Source of the DNA: Mesostigma viride
Taxonomy: Eukaryota > Streptophyta > Mesostigmatophyceae > Mesostigmatales > Mesostigmataceae
Length of the DNA: 64,000 bases
Direction: 5' to 3'
Assembly (NCBI GenBank): GCA_009746045.1
Contig: RPFO01000299.1
Location: 982,307 to 1,046,306 of the forward strand
Shown here: positions 1 to 11,966 of the stretch, one piece after another
Numbering within the stretch: the first letter of the stretch is position 1
How the letters are laid out: each line of letters starts with the position of its first letter
Notes under the pieces: model-generated
Seen by the model: the letters and a program-made list of their open reading frames with translations, nothing else
Told to the model about the DNA's origin: nothing
Databases searched by the model: none
Made by a program: the position numbers and the translations under genes

Positions 1-179
1 GAGCACATTGCCAACAGGAATGCATATGCAGAGAGCTTGGCGGGGCAGGTGCCTAGCATAGAAGGGGATGGCACCACCCCCACGGCCATAGGATTGCGGA
101 TCATTGCTTGCTCACCAGATTCACCTTATAATTGCGGTGGGTCATGTGGCGGGGCAAACGCTAGACTGGGCGACTCGGC

Positions 180-1115
180 TTATGACAGGGGCCGGCGCGC
201 CGGGGTTGAAGGTCGCTCAGGCGGAGTTAGAGGAGTGCCACGCATGCGCAAGTGTCATGCAGGAAGAAGCGTAGGCGCTGGCATGCTAAGACTCCTTCCC
301 CGTACCGGGGGAGGTTATAGTGGGGGATGTCATGCATTTGGAGGAGGGGGACTATTATGTAGTCTTGATGGATCGCTATACCAAGTTCCTAGTAGCCATC
401 GAGCCACTGCCAAGGATGGTAGAGGAGTCCTTGTGGCGGGGGCTGCGCATTGCCATGTCTCAATTCTTTCCCATTTCTGAGGTCATGTTGGACCAACAAT
501 GTGACTGCATTGTGGGGCGGGAGGGCTGTGAGATGGTGGTTATTGCTGGGTGGCAGGACCAATGATGGCAACTTGGGGCTGATTGATAGGCACATCAGCA
601 GCGTACTGTAAAGGGCATGGCAGCCAAGCAGCAGGCCAGCGGGGTAGGATAATCAAGCCCGCGGGGCAGCCTTATGCACCACGCGCGCTGTGGTGCCGCT
701 TGCTCATGGACATTGGATAAGTACGTACAACAGCCAAGTGCTTTTCAAGCTGCCGCAGGGACTAGGTCTTATTACCGCGCGGGGGCTGCAGTCGGGCATT
801 TACCCTCCGGACGTGGCAGACCATTGGGAGGCCCACCTCGCCACCACCGCTGAGGTTAGGCGGCAGTTAGACTGCACCCAGCCTGACTTGTCGCAGGAGT
901 TGGAGCTGGGGGGGTTGGTCTTGTTTCACAAGGAGAATTCCTTAATTGGCAAGCGGGGGCAGATGCAAGGGCCAGGCATGGTGGTGGATTTGGACTTGGC
1001 GCATAGGCGGGTGAAGGTGCACTGGGAGCATAGGGACTATATCTCATCCCGTGGGATGAAGGTGTATCGGTACAAGGCGTCCGATGCCCAGGTCCAGGCG
1101 GCCAAGGAGCACTGA
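180..1115 (+). mobile_element. Ty3/gypsy-type integrase relic (core to C-terminus)
   Basis: Broken remains of an LTR-retrotransposon integrase. Around 320-565 one frame reads YVVLMDRYTKF, which fits the first catalytic-Asp region of retroviral-type integrases. Just upstream a Cys/His-rich stretch (ECHACASCMQ in one frame) could be the zinc-binding N-terminal domain. A second frame, 690-1115, holds about 140 codons ending in a basic domain (GKRGQMQGPGMVVDLDLAHR) typical of the segment after the integrase core, followed by a stop. The pieces lie in different frames with stops between them, so no intact protein is made. The upstream RT part is not present before position 1. Family assignment rests on short motifs only. 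Confidence 0.5.
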
Positions 1116-3090
1116 GCCGCCAGCTCGGTTGGGATGTGGATATGTAGCCGGCCGGCCAAGCGGGCCCGGCTGGAACCTGTCCTACCCACCCCACTTGGGG
1201 TGGCTGTGCATGATGTGCTTGTTGCCCACCCCGGCCCCTGCAGGCGCCGCGCCGGAGCAAGTCGATCCCCGGGGTCGGCGCAGGGGCGCTACTGTACCTC
1301 AGCCCATCTCTGCGACCCCAGCAGGCTGCGCCCAGCGTGGCGGCGCCGGACACATTGTCAGGCGCGCGCCGGCGTAGGCTCCCAGCTGCATGGCCCACGT
1401 CCTCCGATCGACAGCTGCTCAAGGCGGACAACTGAGCTCAAGGCGGCGGCAGCGGGGGGTGCGGCACAAGTCAGCCGCGTCATGCCAGATAAGTGCCCCA
1501 CGGACGTCTTGAGTGAAGCACATGATGTTCCCTCTATGCATATGTATTGCGGGCCATCGATACCATGGCAGGCGTGTCTATCACAAGCCCTGCATGCGGC
1601 GGCCGCGGCATATTAAGGGGACTCGGCGCGGCGAATATTTTCCGCGCCAAAAAAATTCCGCGGTACCCTCCGTACCGTGAAAAGTGGGTGCACAGTGCGC
1701 GCACCCCTTGCGGAAGTGGCCATGGCGACTGCTTTTAGACGAAACGTGACAAATCTGGCTCGCGGAAAGCAGAAAAAATGCTCGATTGTTGGAGAAAATT
1801 AGTTACTGATTCTACTTTATGGTGGGATGGTTGCGATCATGTCGTGGGCTTTTTTTCTTTACCATCGGCAGGGCCGGGGGTCCGGCCTGAATTTCTATCG
1901 GGATGAATAAAGTATAATGGATGCCTGCCCGTGTGATTGTCGATTGTTGCCAGTTCTGATGGTCGTAATGGAAGCTAGTTTAATGATGTTTCTAAAGCCG
2001 TGAAAATTCCCGCTGCTATCTTTACCTTTCCCGTCATTTTGCGGTAAGATAACATTAGGCCTGCGCGATGCGCGCCCAACCTCTCCATGAAAGGGTGGCC
2101 TTTCTTGTGCTCCTGGGCACGAATAAATGCCCGCTATGGTACGTTCTTGTATTAAACGTCTTAAGCTAGCGTTTTCCTGCTTTCTTAGCTCGTTGAGCGT
2201 AAGCTTTTCGCCTTCTTTCCGGCCAGATGCAGCCATGAAGTTGCGGGTCCTGGCGCTGCACCGCTAGATTCCTGGATGTTTTTTAGCAAGTTCGTCTGTG
2301 ACGTGGCTGGCTTGCTGCAGCGCGTGGCCCACAACCTGTCGGGAAGGTGTAATGCTTTTATTTCCATGCTTCTCTGAAATTTCTTTTGCTTTATAGACAG
2401 TTGTGTTCGAGGAAATTCACGCGGTCTTCCTAAGCAGCGGCATCATTTTCCCCAGACACTGACGAGCTGGCACCTGTCTCCTAAAGAAAGTGGCTCGTGC
2501 TTGTTAGAATGGAGGCAGTGTGCATTTTGCGGGACACAATGCTTTGGTGGCACATGCGTCAGGTAGGTTGTTCCAATGGTCAATTCACCTTTCCCACTGA
2601 GTAAATGATAGCCTTTGTCATGCTAACCAGAGCAGCTAGCCACAGGTTGGCTGGATAAAAATTTTCTCTTTATATACTGCATGTGTGTTCCTCCACATGT
2701 CCGGCTTGTTGGGCATTTTGGAAGATGGTTTTTAATGTGTTGTTGGGTGGAACAGCTTGGTTGTTGGCACAAAATCACACATTATTAGCCTGAGATAGGC
2801 ATGATGTCATGACATATGCTGAGCACTCAGGCGTGTCGTCCTACCAGCCTTGTTGATAAGGGTAGACTCACAAGGCTGGCTGTGCCGATGGAGGGGTGGG
2901 GCGTATGACGCTCCGGACATCCTCCTCACACTCCGTGATCAAAGTGGGCATGTTTTTGGGTGTCTAGGGTAGCAAAACAGATGTCATTTTGGCTCAGCAC
3001 TAGCTCAATTCTCTTTTAGCGTCTACCCAGGTGGCATCACAGGAAAATCAATAACTTGAGCTGCGCTTGTCAGAATGAGCTCAAACTTTG
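1116..3090. other. No gene recognised
   Basis: About 2 kb downstream of the integrase relic without a recognisable gene. Two overlapping minus-strand reading frames at 1895-2367 carry Lys/Arg-rich peptides, but neither resembles a known family and no splice signals join them. A retrotransposon 3' end or LTR could lie here, but I could not find paired terminal repeats by eye. Confidence 0.3.
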
Positions 3091-3094
3091 GGGT

Positions 3095-3700
3095 TGTGTT
3101 TAATTAATTAATTAAACTCGTGCTCCCGTTGGGGAGTCACGGAGCACCGAAGTGCTTTTAATCCCTGTGTGTGCACTACAGGAGAAAGGGCAGAGACCCC
3201 CAGTCTCCTTCATGCCAAAGGCATGCCACAGCTGCAATCGGGCGCGGCTAGCTAAAAGGACAGGCTAACGATCCGGCAAACTGTGGGTGCAATAAGACCC
3301 ATGTGAGCATGTCATAGCAAGGAGCGTGGGCAAGTAATCTGAACATAGCCAGGGCGTAGCATGGCTGTACTAGAACTAGGCTAAGGCTATGGCTGGTTGT
3401 GTACCGTGCGTTGGCGGCACGTGACTAGGTTTGTTGGCACAGCTAGGGTGGGGTTGTGTTTCCCCCCACTCAGTGGAATATTAAATAATTTATTAATAAG
3501 CACGTGACTGCGTCACGTGGGTGCCAGTACAGAGTAAAGGAATTACCTTCAACCCTATATACACAGCGAGAAGGAGGGAGGGCGCCCTAGCTTCTCTCAC
3601 TGCCGCAGGTGGGCAGGCCACAGATCGAGCGCTCTCTCCACGGCATGGTGCCGGGGCGCAACACTGTGGGTGCAATACAACCAGTGCAATACCATAGGTA
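3095..3700. repeat. Two diverged copies of an approx. 200-bp repeat
   Basis: Two segments, roughly 3095-3300 and 3480-3685, have the same layout. Each starts with an AT-rich run (TTAATTAATTAATTAA; AAATAATTTATTAATAA), then a GTG/CACG-rich hairpin-like stretch, and ends with the same phrase CTGTGGGTGCAATA. The spacing of about 380 bp suggests a duplicated short element beside the LINE ORF1 relic that starts at 3875. No coding capacity is seen. Confidence 0.35.
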
Positions 3701-3874
3701 GGCTGACGCATAGCTTATGCTACAAATGTGAGATGGGCTCAAGACGTCGGCTAATTAAGGCGCAAGCTGATGGCCACAAGGTGCCAGAGCTAATTGAAGG
3801 TACTATAACGCTGTGCGCTAATATCGTTTCAAGTGCTGTAATGCCTAAGCTATCCCAGAATCGATTGCCCCCAT

Positions 3875-4884
3875 CTAGACAACTAGCTTGAGTGCTCTAT
3901 CCCGGGCCGGGAGCCCGGGCCGGGGGCTTAACCACAGTTTCTTGTTGACATAGCGGTCCCCGCCCCGCCAGTACACTTGGGGCTTCTCGGGGTTGGTCTT
4001 GTGGCGGATGTAGTCGGGCCACTGATCGCGGCGTTGCTGCTGCTGGGCTGGCGTCAGGTCGTCGTCAAGCGACCAGGAGGTGTCCACCAGCTTCTTGCGG
4101 CGAGAGAGGAACCGAACTCGGGCTGTGATGTCACTGAAGGTGAGGACCACTGGAGGGGGCCCAGCCTTGGCCCGTGGATGGGGCAGGCGGTAGGCGCCCT
4201 GCAGTATCGCACCTGGCAGCTGCATGCACGCCAAGAGCTGTTTCTTCAGCTCGTCGAGAAGAGAGTCTGGGGTCTCCTCCGGCGCGGCATGTCGAAGCGC
4301 CTGAGGATGACCCGGCAGCGGCGACGGTCGCGGTCAGCGGCCTCGCGGCGCGTGTCTTCCAGCAGCTCCTGGAGCTTGGTGGTGATGGCGGTCGTGGTAG
4401 AGGATGCCTGGCTCTTGAGCAGGTCCGCCCAGGAGGCGCGAGTCGAGGGGTCATCGCTAGCCCTACCAGCAGGTTGGGCGGCGATGGTGGCCGTTCGCTC
4501 GGCGATCTCGGGGACCTGCGTGGCCAGGGCGTCTACCTTGGCAGCAACTGCCTCAAGTTTCACGGTGCCTTGGCCGACTCGGCCTTCCACCTGGTTAAGG
4601 CGGGTGGTCACAGTGGCTGTGGCCTCGGAAACTTTGGTGGCAATGTGCTCTTGCGTAGCAGTAAACTGAGGCTGGAGCGGCTTAAGGGCGACTCTGGCTT
4701 CCATGTTGTTGACCTTGGCCGAGAGAGTGTTGAGTGGGCCGTCAGGCGCGTTCAGGGCAGCGAGCTGCTCAGCCATCGGCGCCAGCTGCTCCGCCACTGC
4801 AGCTCGTGCGGAGTCCGTGCTGGGGGAGGTGCTGCTCTGCGGGGATGCTGCAGCTGCTGACAGTGGCTGCCCGTCTGCGCTCAT
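3875..4884 (-). pseudogene. LINE ORF1-like protein, frameshifted
   Basis: Minus-strand frame opens at an ATG at 4884 (MSADGQPLSAAA...). The first ~130 codons are Ala/Thr/Gln-rich heptad-like sequence, as in the coiled coil of L1-type ORF1 proteins. A basic patch follows (RRRCRVILRRF), as in the RNA-binding region. Near 4290 the frame breaks. The neighbouring frame continues without a gap as PEETPDSLLDELKKQLL, then PPPVVLTFSDITARVRFLSR and DDDLTPAQQQQRRD, ending at a stop at 3875. The order coiled coil, RRM-like, C-terminal basic domain matches LINE ORF1. No RT frame follows downstream, so this is a truncated relic. It may belong to the same family as the RT relic at 33-35 kb (inference). Confidence 0.55.
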
Positions 4885-5039
4885 GCAGGAGGCTCCTGAG
4901 GCCAGCGTAGCCAATCTGGGTGATGTCCTGGGCGTCGCAGCGCAGGTAGCTGCACATGATGACTGCCTTCAAGTACGCCTCCGGTTCTTGAAGCAGCCAT
5001 TGTGGAATATAAAATGTAATGTCAGTGGAATATAAAATG

Positions 5040-5850
5040 TATGGATGACCCAATCTGATGTGTTAATGATTTGATTTTTTTTTTGCTCAAAAAAGTACCC
5101 ATTTTGCGGGAAAATTAATAACTCAAACAAATGTGACCATTTTGGCCATGTAAATAGCCCAGCTTTTAAAAAAGTGGGGGAACTTTGCAGAAATGTATGG
5201 GCAGGTCATTTGGATGAGTGGTTTGTCTTGGGCAAAATATCTCATAAATAGCGTCTTTTTCTATTTTTAGCTCGCCACCGGTGCGTGGTTGGGGGTAGTA
5301 CCCCCAACAAGTGGTGGCATGAATGTCCAAACATCATATTTATGGTACTCAATCATCACTAGATGGTTCCCGAGTGCATTGGAACTGATATTCATTAAAG
5401 TCAGTTTTTCAGGCTTTTGGACGTGCGAGTCCCCTTAACCATTGCTGCCCAGTAGTTGGAAGGAGGTTGCGGGGTTTGACGGGCAGCGGGCGTATAAGGT
5501 GCATGGCTGGGCATGCAGGTGCTCATGCCCATGTCACGTCCGTGAGCTAGATCATCCGCACACAGCGAGGATACACTATAGCGATTGATACATATGGCAG
5601 TGTCAGACCTACGTCTCCCAAAGATGTGGGCAGCAGCATGGGACCAGGCCAGGCATTTCAGCTTCATAGCTCACCTGGGTTTCCCAAAAGCTGAATGGCC
5701 ATGCAGGGCACATATAGTGATGCAGGAGATAGTTACACACTTAAACGCGACACCCATCCTAGGGGTATAGATGTCCCTGTGCAAGTGCTAGAGGGTTACA
5801 ATGGTATCACTCTCATCGGTATAACCCTTTTGTTTCCCTCCCCGAGTTTT
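5040..5850. other. AT-rich spacer, no gene recognised
   Basis: Contains poly-T and A-rich runs and short frames only. Nothing supports a gene, RNA or mobile-element end. Confidence 0.3.
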
Positions 5851-5852
5851 CC

Positions 5853-7650
5853 GTGTCAGCCGGCTTGGTGACCCTCGAGGGGGTGGGGAGCATTGGCTTG
5901 TATCAATATCACGTTGCGCTTGCAGCCCTCACGGGCCGCGGGGTCCCCCCGGGGCTTAATCACCCTGAGGATTACTATGCCATTCGCGGGGCGGAATATA
6001 CGGCAGAGCCGCTGGTAGCCGATGTCACGCAGCCGCACTGAAGTGTCAACCCAGCAGTCTTGGCATTTCCCCCTGGAGTATCGCCACTAAATCTCCTGTT
6101 GGTTATCTGCAGTTTAAGGAGGACTGCCGTGACCCTGTCAAGTTCCATAATCAGTGTGGCGCGAGGCTTTCTTGCGCGCGCAGCTGGAGTATAGGCGATG
6201 TACTGGGGTGTATGGGGAGTTAATGATGGAGGTGCCGCAAGGGGCGGTAAAGCTGAACTTGAAGTTTGTGCTCAAGTATATAAGCAGGTCCTCCCCATGA
6301 CCCTGTCACATTTCATGTACGGCCCTGTGACAGTCACGGAGTTCAGGGGCTCGTCAGAGTTGTCAGAGGAGGAATTGTTTACGCCCGGGCCATGTCGCAG
6401 ACCACTAGCCGGGTGTTAACATCGGTGTTCTTCGGGCTGCTGGATCGGGGTTTGGACTATTATGCCATGGCCTGCTCAGATTTTCAGTGCCCGCCTTTCT
6501 CCATAGCGACCCGGCAGTGGCCGAGGAAGTGTGGCGTGGCACAGTGTATGTGGTCAAGGTCCCTTTGCATGGTGTGCATGGCAGGGGGAGCTGCGATGCG
6601 TGTACTTGCGGCTTCTCCTTGGTGTGGAGGGCCTGCAGTCTAGCCCCATCATCTTTCGCAAGACGGCTGAACGCATCTAATTGCCAGCATGGCCGGGGGC
6701 GGTGTTTTCCCGCATCGATAGCAACCTCTTTCACATCCACACACGGTCCAACCCACACAAGCCCGCATCCATGCAATGGCACGGGGATGACTGGCGGCTT
6801 ATTGGACCCCGGGCGTGGGTCCGGCAGTTATAACCGCTGTGGCCAAGCTCTTGCCCACTAGCCGCACAGTGTGGCTGGACCCCGACACCCCCGTCCCTTT
6901 CTGTGGCCTAACCTACACTTTGCATCACACACCGGTTGCATGGCTGGTGCATTGACATGGCGGCCAAGCAGGAATACGCTGACAAGCTCACGCAAGCGCT
7001 GCCTGCGTGGCTGGATGCGTCCGCGGGACCGCACGTGCGCGGCCAGCTGGGGTGCCGCTCGCGGGCACGGTGCGACCCGACCTGTCCATCTACGCGCGTG
7101 CGCCCGACGTCGTGCTCGCGGGCATGGGAGCGCAGCATCTCCGGACGCAACTGTCTTGGCGTCACCGGGCCTGCGCGTGTGGGAGGTTGATATCACCCGC
7201 CCGGTGGCAATGACCATTTACTCTGACGCGAACCTGGAGTCGCGTACCATCACGCAGCTGCGCGCGCGGGAGGCGGTAGTCTTTTTTCTTGATATAGCCC
7301 CACTGGGCAGCCCACTATTGTCGACTGGTATAGCCGCATCCATCAGCGGGTAGTTGTAGACAGCAATCGCGCGGAGTGTCGCGCATTCAATTCCGCTGTG
7401 GACTGGCAGGCGTGTTACGTGCAGCATCTTTTGCAATGGATTGCGGATACAGTATGCAGATGTAAGGCCGCAGGCGTGGCGCTGTCGCTCCGCATGTGGT
7501 TGTGCACAGATAGCAAGTCAATAATCGAGTTTCTGAATAACCCGCTCGCCTCCACCAACAAACTAGATTACCTTGTGTTGGCAGAGTCCGCCACGGTGTT
7601 GGATGAGCGGCGGTGGATCGAGGATCACCCGTCGGGAGGACGTCGATGCG
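5853..7650 (+). mobile_element. Degenerate element with possible RNase H-like segment
   Basis: Several plus-strand frames of 60-160 codons overlap or follow one another with stops and frame changes, as in a decayed transposon. The clearest signal is about 7350-7650. Across a frame it reads DSNRAECRAFNSAV, then LCTDSKSIIEFLNN, which resembles the Asp/Glu and TDSK motifs of RNase H. Upstream (about 7080-7240) a stretch reading RPDLSIYARAPDVV then VWEVDITRP is unlike gag and is not recognised. The segment could be the first half of the element whose RT follows at 7660, or a different element. No protein here is intact. Confidence 0.3.
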
Positions 7651-7659
7651 GTCTTGCGC

Positions 7660-8290
7660 ATCTGACATGGAGAAGGTGAGCATCTCTAGGCCCGTCGGGC
7701 CAAGGTCCGCGCGGGCCGGGCGCAGCGTCCCGTTCTTGGGCCACATGCTCTCAGCTGCAGGCGACGGTGGCCACGGACCCCGAGAAGATTGCTTCTGTCC
7801 ACCAACATGCAATGGCCTGCACCGACCGACGTGTAAAGGGCGTGCGTAGCTTCCTGGGGATTGCGTCCTACTATACCCAACCGGCGCTTCATCCCCCGGT
7901 TCGCCACGATCGCGTCGCCCATCAACGCGCTCCTCAAGAAGCTAGTAGGGCGTGTCCTTTGTCTGGTCGCAGCAATGCCAACAGGCCTTTGAGGCCCTTA
8001 AGGCCAGCTTGACCGCGGCCCCAGTGCTCGTGCTCAATTCCCGACCCGTCCCTTCCCTTTGTGGTCGCGACGGATGCGAGCACTGGTGGCCATCGGTGGG
8101 GTTCTGCTGCAGGACCAAGGCAAGGGCTTGCAAACTTTTGAGTATATATTGGGCCGCACCATGATCCCCGCCGAGCGGAACTATCCGGTTCATCAGCGGG
8201 AGCTGCTGGCCATGGTTTACTGCTGCCACACATGGCGTCACCACCTGCTGGGTGCGCGCAGTTCAAATGATGTTGCCGTCAGACTGACAT
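7660..8290 (+). mobile_element. Ty3/gypsy reverse transcriptase-RNase H relic
   Basis: Fragments in successive frames follow the order of a Ty3/gypsy polyprotein. VPFLGHMLSAAG lies near 7730 (end of the RT palm). TDPEKIASV and VKGVRSFLGIASYY lie at about 7770-7875 (RT thumb and connection). FVWSQQCQQAFEALK lies at 7955-8000 (start of RNase H). MIPAERNYPVHQRELLAM and CHTWRHHLLGA lie at about 8160-8260 (RNase H core). Frame changes near 7900 and 8050 break the chain. The motifs are the standard connection and RNase H signatures of Ty3/gypsy elements, so the family call is good although the copy is dead. The integrase relic at the window start cannot be the same copy, because integrase lies downstream of RNase H in this family. 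Confidence 0.7.
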
Positions 8291-8699
8291 CTTCGGACGC
8301 GATCCTAGTGGGCAGCGTTGTCTGCGGATTACAGTCGATCCCTGCCAGGGCGCCTTCTGCTGTGGTTGACTCGACATCAGGTGTCTTGCAGATCTCCGCA
8401 CCGGCAAGAAGTGATTCAGCTGGGTCCTCCCTGCGTCGACTGCATTGGTCATTTTCCGCACGCGATCACCTCCCGTTGTTCTTGAGGACGATTGAGGTGA
8501 TCCATATTTTGGCCTTCGCTCGGCTGTGGCGTTTACAGTGCTGTCACATGCTGTCGCGTGCGCGTCCCGGGCCACTGTTGCGCACCCAAGTCCCCAACTG
8601 TTGCGTGCCCCGGCCCCTGTGCATGCATGGCCGCGTGCAACGTGTCCGCCACACGCGTATTACTTTAATATCCCAGTTGTGATAAGCATCGTCGCCTGC

Positions 8700-10280
8700 A
8701 TGCGCATGCGGCCGTGTATCCGGTATTATTGGTATCGGTCGACCCCATCAATTGGGTTGCAAGCTTAATTTGGCGTTGATAGGTGTGCACCCCTGATCCG
8801 GGTAGCTGGCGGGATTTTATATGCTGCCGCGGCCCTGCACCCACGCGGTCGCCAGGGAGGGTGGCGGTGAGAGGGAAATTATTGATGGATTTGTGGGACG
8901 GGGGGGAGATTCCAGGAAGGATTATGGGGGTTCCTGTTCCTGCTGTTCCAGTCCAGAGATCCAGAGTTTCCAGTTACCCAGGGCTGTGACTTGTTCCAGT
9001 TTCCAGTGGTGCCTCATGACAGATTAGGTATAGCCGGCCTTAGGCCAACCTGGACCTGTTCTTGGTGTAAGGTCCCGGTAGATAGGACAAACGTGGGAGT
9101 CTTAAGGTGGATACCATAGGAATGACTTCGTTGTGGGAAGACAGCCAGCAGGCAAGGTGGAGCGCCCCACGCCGAATGCCAATGGATGCCCTGTACCGTC
9201 AGTACTGGGAATATCCCCGCTGCATCTGGAGCAGACTCTAGTCATGGACGTACGCCCCGCCATGGCGAAAAAGTCAAACGAGCTGTTCATTCAGGCGACT
9301 GTTAACCCACGCGGAGAAATTTCTGTGGTCAAAACCTGAAAGCCCTCACGTGATAGGATCTGGTTTCCTGATCCCTTCGGCCTAGCTAGGAGGGAGAGAT
9401 GTCGACTACGTCAAGACTTGTCCTTGTGTGGCGAGATTTGGGGGAATTGGTTTTACTGGCCCGTTGGAGAACAACGGTAATTGGGACATAGTACCCCTAT
9501 GGTCAACCTGCGGTCGCGCTGATCAGCGACCGCTCGGCTACTCATAATGAATTGTTGTGTGCGTTTTCTTTTCCTGTGCTTCTTCACCTCTACATATGAC
9601 GGTAGAGACTACCGTCCCCCGGGGAGGGGGAGGAGTGAGGTGGGCCCGACCCTTGGAACGGGCGCAACAATGAAATAAATTGTGTATGTGGCTTGTTGTC
9701 AAAGTCCGTGGGACTTTGGGACTCATTTCGGGAACTGTCCCTTGGTCAGGACTTTTGTATGGAATTAGGATAGTTTGTGTGATTCGGACTAATTATTTTG
9801 GGCCTAGGTCGAAGTACGAGACATCTTCTAGGGGCCGGTGCAGTTGCGCCCCGCTGCGTACTTTATGGCTGGTTGAGATTTGGTGGTCATGCGTGGATTC
9901 TGTATATGTAGGGTCGATTTCGGCCCGAGTCGTCAGGCAGAATCTTGTGTGGACTGTTTCGGAGTCTCTGGAAGGCCGGCGCCAACCTGCCAGCTTGGTG
10001 GCAGACCCAGGTGAAATTAGTCCGAGGATGAGAGTCTCGTCCTCTTGGTTCGATGAATGTAAAGTGCGATGAAGCCTACACATTGAACCTGGGGCAACTA
10101 TCCATTTGTAATTGGTCTTGCTAGCCATTATAAGTGTGTATTAATTAGCTTGGCATCAAGACTCGGTGCCAGATATCTCACGACCCCAGTCGTGAAGCGC
10201 AATCTGCATTAGGCCATCTTGATTCTTCCTAATACCGGCACAGTTGATCTTTCGCTACGTAGCTCAGGTTTAGGTGTAAA
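8700..10280. other. No gene recognised; possible LTR remnant
   Basis: Short frames only. At 9389-9402 a purine-rich run is followed by TGTCGAC, which could be a polypurine tract and LTR start. I could not find a matching second LTR, primer-binding site or terminal CA, so it is left as a possibility. Confidence 0.25.
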
Positions 10281-10290
10281 TCCGGGCACG

Positions 10291-10295
10291 TTACA
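10291..10295 (-). terminator. Candidate TGTAA polyadenylation signal
   Basis: TGTAA on the minus strand, 74 bases after the stop codon of the DUF3754-like gene. TGTAA is the usual poly(A) signal in green algae. A 5-mer occurs often by chance, so the call is tentative. Confidence 0.35.
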
Positions 10296-10368
10296 TATAT
10301 GATTAACAATGCAATGGTCCAGAAAAATATGACGGTTAGAGGTACGACCTGCTGCAGCACAGCGGAGC

Positions 10369-11931
10369 CTATTTCTGCCCATCACGTTCCAGCAAAAGCC
10401 CCTGCCATCTCGCTTTAATACCTTCAATCCCTGCTTCTAGGGGGACTGCACGGACATGCAGACTGTCATCTGTTATTGAATCCAAACTGTCAGGCGCCTG
10501 GATACCCAGAAAAAGATCTGTCGGCCCTTGCTGGCTAGACGGTGGGAAAAAGGCGTCCGGTTCGCGAACAGCTGTCCTGCCCAAACCAGGGTCTGAGCTG
10601 TCATGGATCTCAACCAGGCCCACCCTCAAAAGTAGCTTCAGCACAGACTTAGCTGAAATCGCCACCTGCGGATTGCATGTACAGGGTCAGGGTGCCCAGC
10701 ATGGTACACAAGAGGCAGCAGGCACTGAAAACATGTCAGCATCCAACTCTGGAAGGGCCTCCGCTTGATCACATGGCACACCGGGAGTCTGCAAGTTTAA
10801 GGCAAAAACCTTCAGCCGGCAAGTCGTGGCATTTTCGGTTAGCGGTATGCTTCCTTGAGCACTGTCAGAGAGACTAACAAACATGAGTACAAGCATTCAT
10901 AAAATATCAGCCAACACACTACTTGTAAGGCCAGAAGTAGAACGGTAAGGCTTGCGATGCTCCCGGGCAACACCCTCGATTTCATTTCACATAAAATCTA
11001 ATCACATAGCATCTTGGAGATACTACAGGCATTGAATTGCGAGCTAGCTAATGAACCACATCATGGTCGACGGACATAGTCAGTTTTGCTATCCAGAAAA
11101 ACCCTAGCAGGCACATTGTGATGAGCTCTACACAAGGTCAGGACTGCCATGCTAGCCCCGACCGGTGCATGCCGATCAGCAGTATCAGCAGCAGGTCATT
11201 CAGCCATCCCACCATCTAGAGAACTATTCAGATGCCCCACATTCAATTCCAACTTTTTTTAAAAAAAACCTAAGCATGCCGGTTGTCAGATAAGTTGATT
11301 GCTTATATCCAGACAAACAGATCTTTTTTGCATACTATGCTAATAGACAAACACATACTTCTTATCCCTAAGCAGTGAAACCGCACACGCAGTCCGTTAA
11401 ATTTGGCTTGCTGGCATTCCTTTGCTGCGCAAACATTTCCCCCAGTAGCAAGGCCCTGGCAACGGCCTTTAAATATCCATGGCAGCTCTTGCCTGTTGTG
11501 TGAGCTGACCACTCCCATCATGCATATCATCATGGACAGAGCTAGGGAAGAAGCGGGTCCATCACGTAGGGCCCTGGCAAGCATACCTGATACCAGTCAT
11601 GTTTTCCAAGTTACATGGTGACAGGCATCTCTAATACCTTGCTCCTTGCAGTAATAGTAACCTACAAACCCTTGAAATGTAAAACTTGCCACACCGATGC
11701 ATGGCGTCAGGAGCCTTTGCCAGGAGATTGCTGTGTTTGCAACCTGTGCAAATGAGAAAAGCTTAGGATTTCAAAAACTGGAAACATTACCCCTCACCCT
11801 CACCCCCCCTCACCCCCCCTCACCCCCTGCCCTCCGCCGGCTGCGTTAACTTCTCGAGCCACCTGCCCACCCTTACAAAACCAGCAACTACTTTCGGAAC
11901 CATGATGGTCCCAATCCCCCCCCCCCCCCCC

Positions 11932-11966
<35 letters not shown>

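Noticed and set aside
1895-2367. Two overlapping minus-strand ORFs as a small gene
   Set aside because: No recognisable domain, and no splice sites or frame logic joining them.
9389-10140. LTR starting at TGTCGAC after a purine run
   Set aside because: No second LTR, no target duplication, no terminal CA or primer-binding site could be identified.
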